From positions 1 to 64,000 of the IMG/VR virus record IMGVR_UViG_3300028920_000056: a DNA stretch of 64,000 nucleotides; one strand, written 5' to 3'. Of the stretch, positions 63,655 through 64,000 are shown piece by piece; the first letter of the stretch is position 1, and every line of letters starts with the position of its first letter. The notes below the pieces were generated by a model that did not search any database, was not told where the DNA came from, and saw only the letters and a program-made list of their open reading frames with translations. Origin of the DNA: a virus. A program made the position numbers and the translations under genes.

Positions 63655-64000
63655 ATGGCTCACAATTTAAAAAGTCCAGGTGTCTCATTAGATATCAAAG
63701 ATAATTCAGAATATGTAGTTGGGTCACAGGGAACAGTAGCCGCAGCTGTTGGATTTGCTGAAAGAGGGCCAATTGGAGAACCAACTCTCATATTATCAGA
63801 AGAAGATTGGATTAATACATTTGGAAATCCAATTGAAGACAATTGTTATTTTGGTATGTTTGCCAAATTATTCTTAGATTATTCTGTAGGATATTTCACT
63901 AGAATTGCAAAAGCAAGTGAATATGAAGCAGTAACAGGTACAGTAGCACCTGATTTTACTGCTTTCCCCGCTGCTGGAGTTATGTGGATTGAATTAGAAG
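63655..64000 (+). CDS. Tail sheath protein, N-terminal part (3' truncated)
   Basis: The frame runs to the right edge. The first 115 residues begin M-A-H-N-L-K-S-P-G-V-S-L-D-I-K-D-N-S and contain G-T-V-A-A-A-V-G-F-A-E-R-G-P-I-G-E-P and L-S-E-E-D-W-I-N-T-F-G-N-P. This is the classic opening of contractile sheath proteins (S-P-G-V, then G-x-x-G-P, then F-G-x-P). It wraps the tail tube and contracts on injection. RBS AAGGAGG at 63639. Confidence 0.9.
   Translation, partial: MAHNLKSPGVSLDIKDNSEYVVGSQGTVAAAVGFAERGPIGEPTLILSEEDWINTFGNPIEDNCYFGMFAKLFLDYSVGYFTRIAKASEYEAVTGTVAPDFTAFPAAGVMWIELE

Noticed and set aside
1-64000. tRNA genes
   Set aside because: Scanning by eye for T-arm sequences (GTTCRANYC) with a matching acceptor stem gave no convincing candidate. 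A covariance search would be decisive.

Overview
The window is a compact, strongly AT-rich stretch of a tailed phage genome of T4-like (contractile tail) type, probably from a large phage. The diagnostic genes are a large terminase (33325-35238), a portal protein interrupted by an intein (36211-39345), a prohead protease (41009-41641), an acidic scaffold (41654-42631), a major capsid protein (42662-44284), neck and tail-completion candidates (57349-58053, 61270-61782, 62763-63455) and the start of a tail sheath gene at the right edge (63655 onward). A T4 gp55-like late sigma factor (28992-29753) is also present. All stop codons are used normally, so there is no sign of an altered genetic code. 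The host cannot be named. Shine-Dalgarno use and a secreted coiled-coil protein with a beta-rich end fit a low-GC Gram-negative bacterium, but this is inference.

Layout from left to right: 1-8.4 kb holds tail-fibre and adhesin genes, including a lectin-like protein and a 1372-residue repetitive fibre. From 8.5 to 33 kb lies a dense accessory region with HNH endonuclease, winged-helix protein, nucleotidyltransferases, a ligase-like protein, thymidylate kinase, cupin, WG-repeat proteins, membrane proteins with a possible lysis role, zinc-finger proteins and the sigma factor. From 33 to 44.3 kb is the head and packaging module. From 44.3 to 57 kb there is a second accessory block with a DNA-ligase adenylation domain, a likely structured ncRNA, an Hsp20 chaperone, a decoration-like protein with FN3 domain, arrays of tiny four-cysteine proteins and a striking tandem array of nine small paralogues. 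From 57 to 64 kb the neck and tail genes begin, mixed with more small accessory genes and their broken copies. All genes but one (50470-50844) are on the plus strand.

Three features run through the window. First, more than thirty small or fused proteins share a C-terminal tag of the form L-I-[RK]-x-[IL]-F (or K-L-x-L-[KR]-G-L in the tandem array). It is found on otherwise unrelated domains and in at least four decayed gene copies. Second, a recurrent promoter-like motif A-A-G-A-T-A-A-[TA] followed by TATG has no evident -35 box, as expected for a gp55-type sigma factor. Several copies put the start codon at or near the expected transcription start, suggesting leaderless mRNAs. Third, transcription units end in strong hairpin terminators whose U-tract is nearly always followed by GTG, often with the next promoter directly behind. 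The most interesting candidates for undescribed biology are the C-terminal tag family, the tandem array with its overlapping starts, the structured RNA near 47.7-48.0 kb, the apparent AUU start at 62763, and the repressor-operator pair near 54.35 kb.
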